From assembly GCF_900167135.1 (NCBI RefSeq), contig NZ_FUWZ01000001.1:558001-622000 (forward strand): DNA of 64,000 nucleotides, in the 5' to 3' direction. Origin of the DNA: Chitinophaga eiseniae. GTDB taxonomy: Bacteria; Bacteroidota; Bacteroidia; Chitinophagales; Chitinophagaceae. Below are positions 51,101 through 60,679 of this stretch, piece by piece. Under the pieces are notes generated by a model. The model saw only the letters and a program-made list of their open reading frames with translations. It did not search any database and was not told the origin of the DNA. The position numbers and the translations under genes are program-made. Every line of letters starts with the position of its first letter. The first letter of the stretch is position 1.

Positions 51101-51221
51101 GATTTTTTGATTTACGATTTTTAAATTTCGAGAATAAAAAAGGAGACCAAAGCGGATAAAACTCGCTTTGGTCTCCTTTTTTATCAATCTATGAAATCAA
51201 AAAATCGTAAATCAAAAAATC
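51101..51221. terminator. Nested inverted repeats between convergent genes
   Basis: The outer 22-bp perfect stem (51101-51122 with 51200-51221) begins GATTTTTTGATTTACG. Inside it a second perfect 19-bp stem (51136-51154 with 51164-51182), reading AAGGAGACCAAAGCG and flanked by A and T runs, makes a bidirectional intrinsic terminator. It occupies the whole gap between the desulfurase and GlmM-type genes. Confidence 0.85.
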
Positions 51222-51222
51222 A

Positions 51223-52602
51223 CTACATGAATTCTTTGATGTCCTGCATGATTCTTTTGGCTATGTTGTCTGCCGTGGTTTCATTCTGGCTTTCTGCATA
51301 GATACGGATAATTGGTTCCGTATTGGAGGTGCGAAGGTGTACCCAATCTTTGTCGAATTCGATCTTCAGGCCATCTTCCGTGTTTACCGGTTGATTTTTG
51401 TATTTGCCTTTGATTTTTTCGAAGATGGTTTTTACGTCCACCCCTTTGTCCAGCTCGATTTTATTTTTGGAGATGAAATAGTCAGGGTAGCTGTTACGCA
51501 GCGCTTTGATGCTTTTTTTGCTATGCGCGAGGTGGGTCAGGAAGAGACCGATGCCGATGAGTGCATCGCGGCCGTAGTGCAGGTCCGGCACGATGATGCC
51601 GCCGTTGCCTTCACCGCCGATAACGGCGTTGGTCGCTTTCATTTTTCTCACCACGTTCACTTCGCCTACGGCAGAGGGGTTGTATTCGCCGCCGTTTTTC
51701 AGTGTCACGTCTTTCAAAGCCTGTGTGGAAGACATGTTGGAAACGGTATTGCCCTTGCGTTTGCTGAGCACATAGTCGGCCACCGCTACGAGGGTGTATT
51801 CTTCACCGAACATGCTGCCGTCTTCACAAACGAAGCAGAGGCGGTCTACGTCCGGATCTACGGCGATGCCCAGGTCGGCGTTGGATTTATTCACTTCGTT
51901 GGACAATGCGGTCAGGTTTTCCGGCAGCGGTTCAGGGTTATGGCTGAATTTGCCGGTCACTTCCGGGAACAGCACTTCCACTTCGTTTACGCCCAGTGCT
52001 TTCAGCAACGGGGGAACGAACAGTGCGCCGGTGGAGTTAACGGCGTCCACCACCACTTTGAAATTACGCTCCCTGATAGCGGGCACATCCACCAAAGGAT
52101 AGTTCACTATAAGGTCTACATGTTTTTGCAGGTAAGAATCGTCCTGTGTGTAGGAACCGAGTTTGTTCACGTCCACAAAGGTGAAGTCTTCACGTGCTGC
52201 AATGTCGAGCAGGATTGCGCCGTCTTCGCCGGAAATGAACTCGCCTTCTGCATTCAGCAGTTTCAGGGCGTTCCATTCTTTCGGATTATGGCTGGCGGTA
52301 AGGATGATACCACCGGCAGCATTTTCCATTTTTACAGCAATTTCTACTGTCGGCGTAGTAGACAGGCCCAGATCAACTACATCGATTCCCAGGCTGTTGA
52401 GCGTGGATACTACCAGGTTTTTCACCATTTCGCCGGAAATACGGCCATCACGGCCTATTACCACTTTGCGGTTGTCGGTCTGGGAGGAGAGCCAGGTCCC
52501 GTAAGCTGCAGTGAATTTCACCACGTCAAGAGGAGAGAGTCCTTCACCGGGTTTGCCGCCTATGGTTCCGCGAATACCGGATATTGATTTGATCAGTGCC
52601 AC
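51223..52602 (-). CDS. glmM: Phosphoglucosamine/phosphohexose mutase (GlmM/ManB family)
   Basis: A 459-residue alpha-D-phosphohexomutase. The phosphoserine loop is ILTASHNPKEWNALKLLN, the metal site DPDVDRLCFVCEDG, the sugar loop GGEGNGGII and the phosphate-binding end RTSNTEPIIRIYAES. The Bacteroidota GlmM sequence begins LIKSISGIRGTIGG, so the GTG at 52602 is favoured over the TTG at 52611; a perfect -7 box at 52626-52633 fits this. It isomerises glucosamine-6-phosphate to the 1-phosphate for peptidoglycan and LPS, though phosphomannose mutase activity cannot be excluded. Confidence 0.88.
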   Translation of the reverse strand: MALIKSISGIRGTIGGKPGEGLSPLDVVKFTAAYGTWLSSQTDNRKVVIGRDGRISGEMVKNLVVSTLNSLGIDVVDLGLSTTPTVEIAVKMENAAGGIILTASHNPKEWNALKLLNAEGEFISGEDGAILLDIAAREDFTFVDVNKLGSYTQDDSYLQKHVDLIVNYPLVDVPAIRERNFKVVVDAVNSTGALFVPPLLKALGVNEVEVLFPEVTGKFSHNPEPLPENLTALSNEVNKSNADLGIAVDPDVDRLCFVCEDGSMFGEEYTLVAVADYVLSKRKGNTVSNMSSTQALKDVTLKNGGEYNPSAVGEVNVVRKMKATNAVIGGEGNGGIIVPDLHYGRDALIGIGLFLTHLAHSKKSIKALRNSYPDYFISKNKIELDKGVDVKTIFEKIKGKYKNQPVNTEDGLKIEFDKDWVHLRTSNTEPIIRIYAESQNETTADNIAKRIMQDIKEFM

Positions 52603-52625
52603 GAGATTCAATTTTTTAAGGAAGG

Positions 52626-52633
52626 CAAATATA
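52626..52633 (-). promoter_or_regulatory. Promoter -7 box of glmM
   Basis: On the minus strand it reads TATATTTG, a perfect match, 24 bp upstream of the GTG start codon. The divergent sulfatase gene has its own box on the other strand 85 bp away. Confidence 0.55.
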
Positions 52634-52717
52634 AAAAAAACCGTTCCAGATTTCCTAATTATGAAAAGATGAGCAGCCTTACCGACAGATCGACCATTTT
52701 CACCGTTCAGTTTTCAT

Positions 52718-52725
52718 TATATTTG
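52718..52725 (+). promoter_or_regulatory. Promoter -7 box of the LTA-synthase-like gene
   Basis: TATATTTG is a perfect TAnnTTTG match 35 bp upstream of the ATG at 52760. Confidence 0.6.
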
Positions 52726-52759
52726 CAGCTACGCTTTTAAAAAAACAGCTATACGTTGC

Positions 52760-54778
52760 ATGCAATACTTCTGGAAGAATATACCCCGGTATATTCGTTA
52801 TGTGCTTGTTCAGACGCTCTATCTCTTCCTGCTGATGGTGTTGTTCAGGCTCGTATTTTACCTGTTCTTCTTTAAAACCACCATTACCGACAATGCGACG
52901 ATCGCAAAAGCGTGGTACCTGGGCACCAAGTTCGATCTCCGGCTGGCGCTCATCCTGGTGATCCCTGTCGCCCTCACGGCGGTGATCGCCCGTAACGGCT
53001 TCTTTACGTCGAAGGTTATACGTAAAGCAGTGGCCATTTACCTCTTCATCGTTTTTACCGCCCTCACCTTATTATATATCCTCGATCTGGGACACTATGA
53101 CTATCTCGGCATCCGCCTGGACCCTTCCATCCTGCGTTTCCTCGCCAAAGGGGAACGGGCAGACAACGCCCGGATGGTATGGCAAAGTTACCCGGTGGTA
53201 CGCGGCTTCCTCGGTCTTTTTGTGTTCCTGTTCCTCGTTTTCCGCCTGCAACGCCGCACCTGGAACCGTTTTGCGGCCCAGCCGCCGGTATATCTGCGCA
53301 ACTGGCCTTTTACCACTTATGTGACCGGGCTGACACTGCTCGTTGCCGCCGGTATCTACGGCAATTTCGCCTATTTCCCGCTGCGCTGGAGCCAGGCCAT
53401 GTTCACCCGCGACAACGGTGTCACCAGCCTCGGGCTCAACCCCCTCCTGTATTTCGCCTCCAATTTCTCCGTACAGGGAGACACCTACGATATTAACCGC
53501 ACCAAAACCTATTACCCGTATGTGGCCAACTACCTCAAGGTAGATAAGTCCGATACGGAAAAACTGGATTTTGTGCGCACCGTTCCCGGCGATGATGCCA
53601 AACCAAGGCTCAATGTGGTCCTGGTGATGCTGGAATCCACCGGCGCCGCCCCCACCAGCATGTACGGCAACCCCATGCAGGCCACGCCCAATATGCAACG
53701 GCTGGCCGACAGCGGGGTGCTCTTCAAAAATTTCTACGTGCCGGCCATCAGCACGGCAAAAACGGTTTTCGGCGTCACTACCGGCCTGCCGGACATCACC
53801 GCCGTAAAAACTGCCAGCCGCCATCCTAAAATGCTGGACCAACGCATTATCATGGACCAGTTCAAAGGCTACGAAAAGCTGTACCTCCTCGGAGGCAACA
53901 CCAACTGGGCCAATATCCGCGCGGTATTTACCAACAATGTGGAAGGCATCAGCATCCATGAAGAAGGCATGTACAAATCCGCCAAAGCCGACGTATGGGG
54001 CATCTCCGATTATGACCTGATCACCGAGGCCAGCGAGATCTTCAAAGCAAACAACGACCAGAAGAAGCCGTTCGTGGCTTTCCTCCAGCTGGCAGACAAC
54101 CACCCGCCGTATACTACCACCAGCGGCGCCGGCGACTTCAAAAAAGTGACGGAGAAAGACATCGACATGGAGAAATTCAAAAAATCCGGCTTCGTGTCCA
54201 TCGATCAGTTCAACGCCCTCCGGTATGAAGACTATAACGTAGGCCACCTGATTGACATGGCCCGTAAAGACGGTTACCTGAACAATACCGTCTTTATGTT
54301 CTTCGGCGACCATAACTGTATCCTCAATCCGTATTCGTTTATGCCGCTGCCGGAATATGAACTGGCCACCGGTGGCGTACACGTAACGGCCTTTATGTAC
54401 AGCCCCGCCCATGTAAAACCGCAGGTGGTGAATACGCCCGGCAGCCTGCTGGACGTATATCCGACCATGGCCAGCCTGGTGGGCCTGCCGTATAAAAACT
54501 ATACGCTCGGCCTCAACCTGTTCGACAGCACCCGGACGGACAGCAAATACGCGTTCATCACGTATCTGCGCAATCAGCAGCCGTATTACGGCCTCATAGG
54601 GGACCAGTACCTTTACGAGATCAATCTGGTCACCGATGCCACCGCGCTGTACGACCTGAAAGGCGATCCGCTGAAGAACATACTGGCTCAACAGCCAGAC
54701 ACTGCAAAAAATCTGGATAATTTAACACGTGGCTTCTACGAAAGCACGCGATATTTGATGTTTAATAACAAAAAGTAA
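52760..54778 (+). CDS. LTA-synthase-family membrane sulfatase/phosphotransferase
   Basis: A 672-residue protein. Five hydrophobic segments at the N-terminus (~15-200) are followed by an alkaline-phosphatase-fold domain with metal ligands: NVVLVMLESTGAAPTSMYGN (Glu), the nucleophile region PAISTAKTVFGVTTGLPD (Thr) and NTVFMFFGDHNC (Asp-His). The family includes lipoteichoic acid synthases and, in Gram-negatives, phosphoglycerol or phosphoethanolamine transferases that decorate outer surface glycans. In a Bacteroidota cell the latter is more likely. It starts a plus-strand group of five genes with small gaps, all of envelope type. Confidence 0.88.
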   Translation: MQYFWKNIPRYIRYVLVQTLYLFLLMVLFRLVFYLFFFKTTITDNATIAKAWYLGTKFDLRLALILVIPVALTAVIARNGFFTSKVIRKAVAIYLFIVFTALTLLYILDLGHYDYLGIRLDPSILRFLAKGERADNARMVWQSYPVVRGFLGLFVFLFLVFRLQRRTWNRFAAQPPVYLRNWPFTTYVTGLTLLVAAGIYGNFAYFPLRWSQAMFTRDNGVTSLGLNPLLYFASNFSVQGDTYDINRTKTYYPYVANYLKVDKSDTEKLDFVRTVPGDDAKPRLNVVLVMLESTGAAPTSMYGNPMQATPNMQRLADSGVLFKNFYVPAISTAKTVFGVTTGLPDITAVKTASRHPKMLDQRIIMDQFKGYEKLYLLGGNTNWANIRAVFTNNVEGISIHEEGMYKSAKADVWGISDYDLITEASEIFKANNDQKKPFVAFLQLADNHPPYTTTSGAGDFKKVTEKDIDMEKFKKSGFVSIDQFNALRYEDYNVGHLIDMARKDGYLNNTVFMFFGDHNCILNPYSFMPLPEYELATGGVHVTAFMYSPAHVKPQVVNTPGSLLDVYPTMASLVGLPYKNYTLGLNLFDSTRTDSKYAFITYLRNQQPYYGLIGDQYLYEINLVTDATALYDLKGDPLKNILAQQPDTAKNLDNLTRGFYESTRYLMFNNKK

Positions 54779-54803
54779 TATTTGCCGCTGGCACGATTGC
54801 ATT

Positions 54804-55553
54804 ATGGACATAGATATAGACAAAAGCTGGTTTAAAGATTGGTTTAATTCTCCTTACTACCACCTGCTCTACAACAACCGCGACGAGCAGGAGGCTGCTG
54901 CATTTATAGACAAGCTGCTGGCCTATCTGCAGGCGCCCGTTCACGCTTCCATGCTCGACGTGGCCTGTGGCAGGGGACGTCATGCCAAATACCTGGCAGA
55001 CAAAGGGTACGATGTGACCGGCATAGATCTCTCCATAGAAAGCATCAACATCGCCAAAAAACTGGAAAATGAACACCTGAGCTTCTTCCAGCATGATATG
55101 CGGCTGCCTTTCCGGGTCAACTATTTCGATGTGGTGTTTAATTTCTTCACCAGCTTCGGCTATTTCGAGTCACAGCGCGACAATGACAACGCGCTGCGGA
55201 CGCTGGCCAACGCGCTCCGCCCCGGTGGAAAACTCGTACTGGACTATCTCAACAGCCCCTACGTGGAACAACACCTGGTATACGACGAAGTGAAGGAAAA
55301 AGAAAACGTGGTGTTCGACATCCGACGGGAGGTGAAAAATCATAAATTTCTCAAAAAAATCAATATTCTCGATAAAACCCTCCTAAGAAGGGCCACTTTC
55401 GCGGAGAGCGTGAACGCTTTCACCCGTGCGGATTTTGAGCAGATGTTCGCCAAACAGGGCCTCGTGATCACGGAGATATTCGGAGACTATCATTTTAACA
55501 GCTATGACGAGCAGCGTTCGCCGCGTATGGTCCTCATTGCCCAAAAACCTTAG
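54804..55553 (+). CDS. Class I SAM-dependent methyltransferase
   Basis: A 249-residue Rossmann-fold methyltransferase. Motif I is MLDVACGRGRHAKYLA, motif II VTGIDLSIESINIA, motif III FDVVFNFFTSFGYFES; LRPGGKLVLDYLN is motif IV-like. Acceptor unknown: the family covers small molecules and lipids. It lies 25 bp after the sulfatase and 2 bp before the PAP2 gene, so a role in lipid or glycan modification is possible but only inferred. Confidence 0.88.
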   Translation: MDIDIDKSWFKDWFNSPYYHLLYNNRDEQEAAAFIDKLLAYLQAPVHASMLDVACGRGRHAKYLADKGYDVTGIDLSIESINIAKKLENEHLSFFQHDMRLPFRVNYFDVVFNFFTSFGYFESQRDNDNALRTLANALRPGGKLVLDYLNSPYVEQHLVYDEVKEKENVVFDIRREVKNHKFLKKINILDKTLLRRATFAESVNAFTRADFEQMFAKQGLVITEIFGDYHFNSYDEQRSPRMVLIAQKP

Positions 55554-55555
55554 CC

Positions 55556-56134
55556 ATGCTTGAAAGTATCCTGAAACAGGACCTTCGCTTGTTCCTGCAT
55601 ATCAACGGGCAATGGTATAACGCTGTACTGGATGTGATCCTGCCTTTTGTGCGGGAACCCTATGTATGGGCGCCGCTGTACCTGTTCCTGGCGCTGTTTG
55701 TTACCATCAACTACGGCTGGAAAGGATTTTTCTGGATCCTGTTTTTCCTGCTGTGTTTTGCGCTGGCAGACCAGAGCAGCCTGTATATCAAACAGGCCTT
55801 CGGCCGGCTCAGGCCCTGCCGCGACCCCATCGTGTCGCACTATGCGCGGGTGCTGGTCGTGTATTGCCCTATGAGCGGCAGCTTTACCTCTAACCATGCC
55901 GCGAACCATTTTGCGTTGGCGACGTTTTGTTTCTTAACTTTAAAATCAGCATTTGGCCGGTACGCCCTGTTATTTTTCCTGTGGGCGGCTGTTATCGGCT
56001 ACGCGCAGGTATATGTAGGCGTGCACTATCCGCTGGACGTAGTGGGTGGCGGCTTATTGGGTACTTTGATCGGGCTGCTGAGCGGTAGTTTTTTCCAGCG
56101 CCGCATAAGACTGGAGCCTGAACACATATCATGA
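55556..56134 (+). CDS. PAP2-family membrane phosphatase
   Basis: A 192-residue integral membrane phosphatase. The three PAP2 signature blocks are present: KQAFGRLRPCRDP, CPMSGSFTSNHAANHFALATF (catalytic His) and VYVGVHYPLDVVGGG. Such enzymes dephosphorylate undecaprenyl pyrophosphate, phosphatidylglycerol phosphate or lipid A; which one is undecided. Its start is 2 bp after the methyltransferase stop and its end overlaps the ZIP gene by 4 bp. Confidence 0.9.
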   Translation: MLESILKQDLRLFLHINGQWYNAVLDVILPFVREPYVWAPLYLFLALFVTINYGWKGFFWILFFLLCFALADQSSLYIKQAFGRLRPCRDPIVSHYARVLVVYCPMSGSFTSNHAANHFALATFCFLTLKSAFGRYALLFFLWAAVIGYAQVYVGVHYPLDVVGGGLLGTLIGLLSGSFFQRRIRLEPEHIS

Positions 56135-56862
56135 ACTGGACATATCTGATACTCATACTGTTGGCTACGCTCGCCGGTGGGGTTATTCCCATGACGATCA
56201 GGCGTATCAACGCCAATTTTACCATTTACCTGCTGGCTTTCACCGGGGCTTTCCTGTTTGGGGTGACCATTATGCACCTGCTGCCGGAAGTATACCATGA
56301 ACTGGGCCATAGTGCGGGTATTTACATTGTATTGGGCTTTTTCCTGCAGGTATTCCTGCAACAGCTGTCACACGGTATGGAACACGGGCACACACACCTG
56401 CCGGGCGAGCACCATCACCATATTGCCGTAACGCCGCTGCTGCTGGGCCTCTCCATCCATGCTTTTATGGAAGGTATCCCGCTGGGCTTTAAATACGAAG
56501 ACCAGTCGGCGCTACCCTCCCTGATGATCGGGGTGGCGGCCCACAAGGTGCCGGAAGCGCTGACACTCATCACCGTGATGATCCATGCCCATAAATCAAA
56601 AACACAACTCTGGCAGATACTCCTGGCTTTTGCCGTGGTAACGCCGGTGGCAGCGATACTTGCCTGGTGGATGGGCAACCGCTTCGATATCGTATCCCAC
56701 TATTTACTGTACGTGGTGGCATTGGTGATAGGTGCATTCCTGCACATTTCCACGACCATTTTTTATGAAAGTGGCACCAAACACCATGAACTGAGCGGGA
56801 AAAAAGTATTGGCCATCGCAACAGGGCTGGTACTGGCATTTCTTACATTGATATTTGAATAA
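56131..56862 (+). CDS. ZIP-family metal transporter
   Basis: A 243-residue membrane protein. It shows the metal-binding helices of ZIP transporters: MHLLPEVYHELG; a His-rich loop (HGMEHGHTHLPGEHHHHI); helix IV with HAFMEGIPLGF; and helix V with VAAHKVPEALTLI. Eight spans are expected. It imports divalent metals such as zinc or iron into the cytoplasm. Translation overlaps the PAP2 gene by 4 bp, and the CNNM/CBS gene follows after 24 bp. No metalloregulatory site was seen. Confidence 0.9.
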   Translation: MNWTYLILILLATLAGGVIPMTIRRINANFTIYLLAFTGAFLFGVTIMHLLPEVYHELGHSAGIYIVLGFFLQVFLQQLSHGMEHGHTHLPGEHHHHIAVTPLLLGLSIHAFMEGIPLGFKYEDQSALPSLMIGVAAHKVPEALTLITVMIHAHKSKTQLWQILLAFAVVTPVAAILAWWMGNRFDIVSHYLLYVVALVIGAFLHISTTIFYESGTKHHELSGKKVLAIATGLVLAFLTLIFE

Positions 56863-56886
56863 TTTTTTATTTTTAGACTTTAAATC

Positions 56887-58179
56887 ATGGAAGTCGTCGT
56901 CATTATCCTCATCCTTATTTTAGTTAACGGCATTTTCGCAATGTCGGAAACAGCGTTGGTCTCGGCCCGCAAGAGCCGTCTGGAACAACAAGCCAATAAA
57001 GGGGATGAAAAAGCAAAGGCCGCACTGAAGCTGGCCAACCGCCCGGACACCTTTCTTTCAACGGTGCAGATAGGGCTCACGCTCATCGGTATCCTGATCG
57101 GTATCTATTCCGGTGGTACTATGAAAAACGAGGTAATGGCCTGGCTCAACCAGTATCCCGCAGTAGCCGCCTACAGCAGCCTGCTTTCCACTGTTATCGT
57201 TGTTATCGTTATCACTTACTTTTTACTGGTACTGGGAGAACTGGTGCCTAAAAGACTGGGCGCCGCCCGGCCCGAAGGTATCGCCAAGAGAATGGCCAAG
57301 CCCATGCAGGTCGTTTCCTGGCTCACTTTCCCTTTCATCTGGCTGTTGACCGCCTCCACCAACGTATTGGTAAAGATATTCAACCTGCACCCGGAAGGAG
57401 CGCATGTAACAGAAGAGGAAATTAAAGCCATCATCAGTGAAGGCACTACCTCCGGCGCTATTGAAGAAACAGAACAGGAAATCATCGAGCGGGTGTTTCA
57501 CCTGGGTGACCGCAACATCACCTCGCTGATGACCTACCGCAACGATATCACCTGGCTCGATATCAACGAACCACCGGCCGCTTACCAGGAAAAAATTCAT
57601 GAGAGCCTGCACAATGTATACCCGGTATGCGAAGGACAGATAGACAGCATTAAAGGCATCGTGTCTATCAAAGACCTGTATGCCGTGACCGGCAAATCCA
57701 CGCCGCTGGCGCAGATTATCCGTAAACCACTGTTCGTGCCGGAAAACAATACCGCCTACCAGGTACTGGAGAAATTTAAAGAAACGCACGTGCACGCCGC
57801 GTTTATCGTAGATGAATATGGCACGTTTCTGGGTATGATCACGCTCAACGATATTCTGGAAGCGATCGTGGGTGACATGCCGGAAACGGAAGAAACAGAC
57901 GATTATGAAATGGTGATCCGCGACGACGGCTCCTGGCTGGTAGACGCACAGATACCGTTTTATGATTTTCTGGCCGAATTTGATAAGGAAGAGTGGATGA
58001 CGGAATTTGAGCAGGACTTTGATACCCTGGCCGGATTTATCCTGCATCACCTGGAACATATTCCCAAAACAGGAGAGAAGTTCCAATGGCGCGGTTTTGA
58101 ATTCGAGATAATGGATATGGACGCTCACCGTATAGATAAAGTGCTGGTGACGCCACCTGTGCAAACTGAAGAAGAATAA
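56887..58179 (+). CDS. CNNM/CBS-domain membrane protein (hemolysin-like, CorC/CorB family)
   Basis: A 430-residue protein. Membrane CNNM/DUF21 domain at ~1-180 (VVVIILILILVNGIFAMSETALVSARKSRLEQQ, FLSTVQIGLTLIGILIGIYSG, LLVLGELVPKRLG). Two CBS motifs at ~205-335 (MTYRNDITWLDI, AAFIVDEYGTFLGMITLNDILEAIVG). A CorC/HlyC transporter-associated domain at ~345-425. Family members export or regulate Mg2+ and other divalent cations; 'hemolysin' is a historical label. Its neighbour is a ZIP metal transporter, which supports a role in cation homeostasis. Confidence 0.92.
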   Translation: MEVVVIILILILVNGIFAMSETALVSARKSRLEQQANKGDEKAKAALKLANRPDTFLSTVQIGLTLIGILIGIYSGGTMKNEVMAWLNQYPAVAAYSSLLSTVIVVIVITYFLLVLGELVPKRLGAARPEGIAKRMAKPMQVVSWLTFPFIWLLTASTNVLVKIFNLHPEGAHVTEEEIKAIISEGTTSGAIEETEQEIIERVFHLGDRNITSLMTYRNDITWLDINEPPAAYQEKIHESLHNVYPVCEGQIDSIKGIVSIKDLYAVTGKSTPLAQIIRKPLFVPENNTAYQVLEKFKETHVHAAFIVDEYGTFLGMITLNDILEAIVGDMPETEETDDYEMVIRDDGSWLVDAQIPFYDFLAEFDKEEWMTEFEQDFDTLAGFILHHLEHIPKTGEKFQWRGFEFEIMDMDAHRIDKVLVTPPVQTEEE

Positions 58180-58255
58180 AACCAACTGTCCCCCCAAAGC
58201 AGGTATTTGTCACATGCGTACTTACCCGTAATTCGTGAATGTCCGGGTGGATTTA

Positions 58256-58286
58256 TTTGATTAAATCCATCTTTGTACTATTTTTG
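58256..58286 (+). promoter_or_regulatory. Promoter of the flexirubin-type cluster
   Basis: TTTG (58256-58259), a 19-bp spacer and a perfect TATTTTTG (58279-58286), 40 bp upstream of the ammonia-lyase ATG. It is the best two-box match in the window. Confidence 0.72.
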
Positions 58287-58326
58287 AGCACTTTTTCACA
58301 TAAATAAATAAATAATATAATATAAA

Positions 58327-59865
58327 ATGGTTGTATTAGGAAGTAAGTCGCTGACCCTCGATGAGGTGTACAGAGTGCTTTACGCCGGCGAAGAGCTGAG
58401 CCTGGAAGCAGCGGCATTACAGCAGGTGGAAGCCAGCTTTTTGTTTCTGAAAAAATTTTCTGCCAAAAAGCTGATTTATGGTATCAACACTGGTTTTGGT
58501 CCGATGGCCCAATATCGCATCAGCGACAGCGATACTTTTCAGCTGCAATATAACCTGATCCGCAGCCACAGCACGGGCGCGGGCAAACCGCTTTCCCCGG
58601 TGATCACCAAAGCACTGATGATTGCGCGGCTGAGCAGCTTTATGCAGGCGCATTCCGGTATTCACCCGGAGGTGGCGATCCTGCTGAAAGACCTTATCAA
58701 CAAAAACGTATACCCCTGTGTGTTTGAGCACGGCGGCGTAGGCGCCAGCGGCGACCTGGTGCAGCTGGCCCACCTGGCGCTGGTACTGATCGGCGAAGGG
58801 GAGGTGTGGTATGAAGATAAAATGCAACCTACGGCGGAAGTCTTTGCCCGCCTGGGTTTAAAACCTATCGGTATTCACGTGCGGGAAGGGCTGGCCATCA
58901 TCAACGGCACTTCCGCTATGACCGGCGCCGGCCTGGTAAACCTGATACAGGCCCGGCAATTGCTGGGTTGGGCAGTAACCCTCTCGGCCATGATCAACGA
59001 AATCGTGGAAGCGTTCGACGACCACCTGTCTGCCGAACTGAACGCCGTGAAAATGCACGTAGGCCAGAACACGGTAGCGGCCAAAATGCGGGAGGTGCTG
59101 CAGGGCAGCAGAATGGTAAGGCACCGTCCGGACCACCTCTACAAAGAACTGGAAGAAGAGATCTTTAAAGATAAAGTACAGGAATACTATTCCCTGCGTT
59201 GCGTGCCCCAGATCCTGGGCCCCGTGTATGATACCCTCATACAGGCAGAGAAAGTAGTGATACATGAGCTCAACTCCGTGAGCGATAACCCGGTAGTGGA
59301 CCATGAACTGGAAAACGTATTCCATGGTGGCAACTTCCACGGCGATTACATCTCCCTGGAGATGGACAAGCTGAAGATAGCTACCACCCGTTTATCCATG
59401 CTGGCAGAGCGGCAACTCAATTACCTGCTGAACGAGAAGCTGAACCACAAGTTCCCGCCGTTTATGAACCTCGGCAAACTGGGCTTCAACTTCGGTATGC
59501 AGGGCGCGCAGTTTACTGCTACCTCTACCGTGGCGGAAAACCAGACGTTGTCTTTCCCGATGTACGTGCACAGCATTCCGAACAACAACGATAACCAGGA
59601 TATTGTGAGCATGGGCTGTAACTCCGCGCTGATGGCCAACAAGGTGATCGCCAATACTTTTGAGGTGCTGGCTATTCATACGTTGACCATCATGCAGGCC
59701 GTGGATTACCTGCAATGCCAGGACAGGCTGGCAGGTTTCTCCCGCAAGGTGTACCAGGAAGTAAGGGCAATTTATCCTAAATTTATTGAGGACAGTCCGA
59801 TGTACAAGGACCTCGGCAAGATTAAGGAGTACCTGTTGTGTAATGAGCCGGTAAAAATGTTCTGA
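58327..59865 (+). CDS. Tyrosine/aromatic ammonia-lyase (HAL/TAL family)
   Basis: A 512-residue lyase of the MIO family. The prosthetic group forms from Ala140-Ser141-Gly142 in GGVGASGDLVQLAHLAL. The sequence LIYGINTGFGPMAQYRISDS and LQYNLIRSHSTGAGKPLSP closely resembles the characterised Flavobacterium johnsoniae tyrosine ammonia-lyase, as I recall that sequence, rather than histidine lyases. It should release ammonia from tyrosine to give 4-coumarate. In flexirubin-type pigments such an acid is the starter. It is the first gene after a strong promoter, and fatty-acid-like genes follow. Confidence 0.9.
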   Translation: MVVLGSKSLTLDEVYRVLYAGEELSLEAAALQQVEASFLFLKKFSAKKLIYGINTGFGPMAQYRISDSDTFQLQYNLIRSHSTGAGKPLSPVITKALMIARLSSFMQAHSGIHPEVAILLKDLINKNVYPCVFEHGGVGASGDLVQLAHLALVLIGEGEVWYEDKMQPTAEVFARLGLKPIGIHVREGLAIINGTSAMTGAGLVNLIQARQLLGWAVTLSAMINEIVEAFDDHLSAELNAVKMHVGQNTVAAKMREVLQGSRMVRHRPDHLYKELEEEIFKDKVQEYYSLRCVPQILGPVYDTLIQAEKVVIHELNSVSDNPVVDHELENVFHGGNFHGDYISLEMDKLKIATTRLSMLAERQLNYLLNEKLNHKFPPFMNLGKLGFNFGMQGAQFTATSTVAENQTLSFPMYVHSIPNNNDNQDIVSMGCNSALMANKVIANTFEVLAIHTLTIMQAVDYLQCQDRLAGFSRKVYQEVRAIYPKFIEDSPMYKDLGKIKEYLLCNEPVKMF

Positions 59866-59933
59866 TTTCCCCCTCAGACAGGGAGAGTAAATACGGCACG
59901 CCGTCATTCGTAACCCAGTAATTCGTAATTTTC

Positions 59934-60665
59934 ATGAAATGTGCCTTGATTACAGGAGGCTCCCGCGGTATAGGCAGGGCAGTATGTATTAAAATGGCAG
60001 AATTGGGATATCATGTCCTGATCAACTATAAAGGCAATGAAGCCGCCGCCCGGGACACCCTGGAGGCGGTGAAAGCCAAGGGCAGCAGCGGAGAGCTGTT
60101 GCAATTCAATGTGGGAGATGCCGCCGAAGTACAGACGGTGCTGGGTGGATGGATAGAGCAAAACAAAGACCAGCACCACATTGAAGTGCTGGTAAACAAC
60201 GCCGGCATCCGGGAAGACTCCCTGATGTTCTGGATGGCCGAAGCACAATGGAATAATGTATTGAATATCAGCCTGAATGGTTTCTACCACGTGACCAAAC
60301 AGGTGCTGAATGCGATGCTGTTGAAGCGTTACGGCCGTATCATCAATATGGTATCCTTATCCGGCATTAAAGGGCTTCCGGGACAGACCAACTACTCCGC
60401 CGCCAAGGCCGGTGTAATTGGCGCTACCAAAGCGCTGGCGCAGGAAGTGGCCAAAAGGGGCGTTACCGTGAATGCTATTGCGCCCGGCTTTATCAAAACA
60501 GATATGACCGCCGAGCTGAATGAAAAGGAGCTGGCCGCGCAGGTGCCGATGAACCGATTCGGTACCCCCGAAGAGGTGGCAGAAGCCGTCGCCTTCCTGT
60601 CATCCAAAGCCGCCGGTTACATCACAGGAGAGGTGCTGAACATCAACGGCGGTCTCCATACTTAA
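59934..60665 (+). CDS. 3-oxoacyl-ACP reductase (FabG-like)
   Basis: A 243-residue short-chain dehydrogenase. It has the NADP loop ITGGSRGIGRAVCIKM, VLVNNAGIRED, the catalytic Ser and YSAAKAGVIGATKALA with Tyr and Lys, and the family end GEVLNINGGLH. It reduces the beta-keto group on the growing polyene chain. The start context (MKCALITGGSRG) is normal. The gene lies 68 bp after the ammonia-lyase and 14 bp before the ketosynthase; a chromosomal fatty-acid role is less likely in this context. Confidence 0.9.
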   Translation: MKCALITGGSRGIGRAVCIKMAELGYHVLINYKGNEAAARDTLEAVKAKGSSGELLQFNVGDAAEVQTVLGGWIEQNKDQHHIEVLVNNAGIREDSLMFWMAEAQWNNVLNISLNGFYHVTKQVLNAMLLKRYGRIINMVSLSGIKGLPGQTNYSAAKAGVIGATKALAQEVAKRGVTVNAIAPGFIKTDMTAELNEKELAAQVPMNRFGTPEEVAEAVAFLSSKAAGYITGEVLNINGGLHT

Positions 60666-60679
60666 AAAGCAGTTTATAC

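Noticed and set aside
51337..52587. 416-codon plus-strand frame opposite glmM
   Set aside because: It is an antisense shadow of a clear GlmM-type gene, with low-complexity Phe/His/Val-rich translation.
53072..54691. 539-codon minus-strand frame opposite the LTA-synthase-like gene
   Set aside because: Antisense shadow of a well-supported gene; its composition is skewed as expected for a complementary strand.
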